Shown here in pieces: positions 4,952 to 5,075 of a stretch of DNA of 5,075 bases. Each line of letters starts with the position of its first letter. The first letter of the stretch is position 1. The stretch spans positions 1 to 5,075 of the forward strand of contig CABUCA010000104.1 in the NCBI GenBank assembly GCA_902489965.1, in the 5' to 3' direction. This DNA comes from an uncultured Collinsella sp. (GTDB lineage Bacteria; Actinomycetota; Coriobacteriia; Coriobacteriales; Coriobacteriaceae). The notes under the pieces were generated by a model that was not told the DNA's origin, searched no databases, and saw only the letters and a program-made list of their open reading frames with translations. The position numbers and the translations under genes were made by a program.

Positions 4952-4978
4952 CAAAAAAGCTCCCATTGCTGGGAGCTC
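4952..4978 (-). terminator. Rho-independent terminator of the upstream leftward unit
   Basis: On the minus strand the 8-bp stem AGCTCCCA / TGGGAGCT closes a GCAA tetraloop and runs straight into TTTTTT (4953-4958). It ends a transcript entering from the right and separates it from the SPFH-rlmH-proC operon, which starts ~80 nt further on. It also shows that a leftward gene or RNA ends just upstream, in 4981-5075 or beyond. Confidence 0.88.
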
Positions 4979-4984
4979 TTTCAA

Positions 4985-5075
4985 TCAATGGTGCGGGCGA
5001 AAGGACGTCCGCGTATCCGCTGCGCGGATCCGCACCGGCTTCGCCCGCCTGCCGGCGGCAATGGCTTTCTCATAT
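4985..5075 (-). CDS. Possible C-terminal end of a leftward gene (partial)
   Basis: One minus-strand frame is open from the window edge to a TGA at 4985-4987, only 7 nt before the terminator stem begins. It reads YEKAIAAGRRAKPVRI then RAADTRTSFRPHH, a basic, arginine-rich tail of 29 residues with high-GC third positions. I cannot name the protein. Closeness to the terminator favours a real coding end, but the segment is short and full of inverted repeats (GCGGGCGAA/TTCGCCCGC, GCGGATCCGC). It could instead be the end of a structured RNA or a repeat. A second frame with ATG at ~5072 (MRKPLPPAGG...) is less plausible. Confidence 0.3.
   Translation of the reverse strand, partial: YEKAIAAGRRAKPVRIRAADTRTSFRPHH
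5044..5057 (+). repeat. 14-bp GC-rich direct repeat, right copy
   Basis: CCCGCCTGCCGGCG matches 44-57 exactly and in the same orientation. Here it abuts the right arm of the 9-bp inverted repeat GCGGGCGAA (4993-5001) / TTCGCCCGC (5040-5048). It may be part of a dispersed GC-rich repeat; two copies in this window are only weak evidence. Confidence 0.3.

Overview
The window is GC-rich, with compact genes and short intergenic gaps. Gene content, codon choice and the style of the intergenic repeats suggest a gut actinobacterium of the Coriobacteriia, most likely Collinsella or a close relative. That placement is a judgement from reading, not a database result. Almost everything is transcribed leftward (minus strand).

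Left part (1-880). The left edge (1-140) holds only short GC-rich inverted repeats. It is followed by the terminator, gene and promoter of a tRNA-Arg (anticodon ACG, CCA encoded). Next comes an unrecognised 125-residue protein gene. Upstream of its start is a GAAC-N4-GTTC palindrome that matches the core of the Gram-positive/actinobacterial LexA (SOS) box.

Middle part (834-2618). serS (seryl-tRNA synthetase) ends at a UUCG-capped terminator. Its promoter region is shared with a divergent small gene at 2281-2454, which encodes a 57-residue single-pass membrane protein easily missed because of its size. The shared region contains two perfect 12-bp palindromes, one of which carries a TATACT -10-like hexamer on both strands. 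The small gene converges on proC. The gap between their stop codons holds a 17-bp terminator hairpin flanked by two copies of a ~44-nt element. The outer arms of the copies are identical and in direct orientation, but the 10-nt core is inverted. Each copy touches a stop codon. This is the most unusual structure in the window.

Right part (2612-4978). A leftward operon runs from an SPFH/Band 7 membrane protein (HIR/stomatin-like), through rlmH (23S rRNA methyltransferase), to proC (pyrroline-5-carboxylate reductase). The first two genes are 6 nt apart, with the rlmH ribosome-binding site overlapping the upstream stop codon. At the right edge another leftward transcription unit ends at a clear terminator (4952-4978); its last ~29 codons may be visible.

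Most of the window is core metabolism and translation: tRNA-Arg, SerRS, RlmH and ProC, plus a membrane scaffold protein. No CRISPR array, transposase, phage gene or obvious defence system was seen. The interest lies in the repeat pair, the divergent promoter, and the two unknown small genes.
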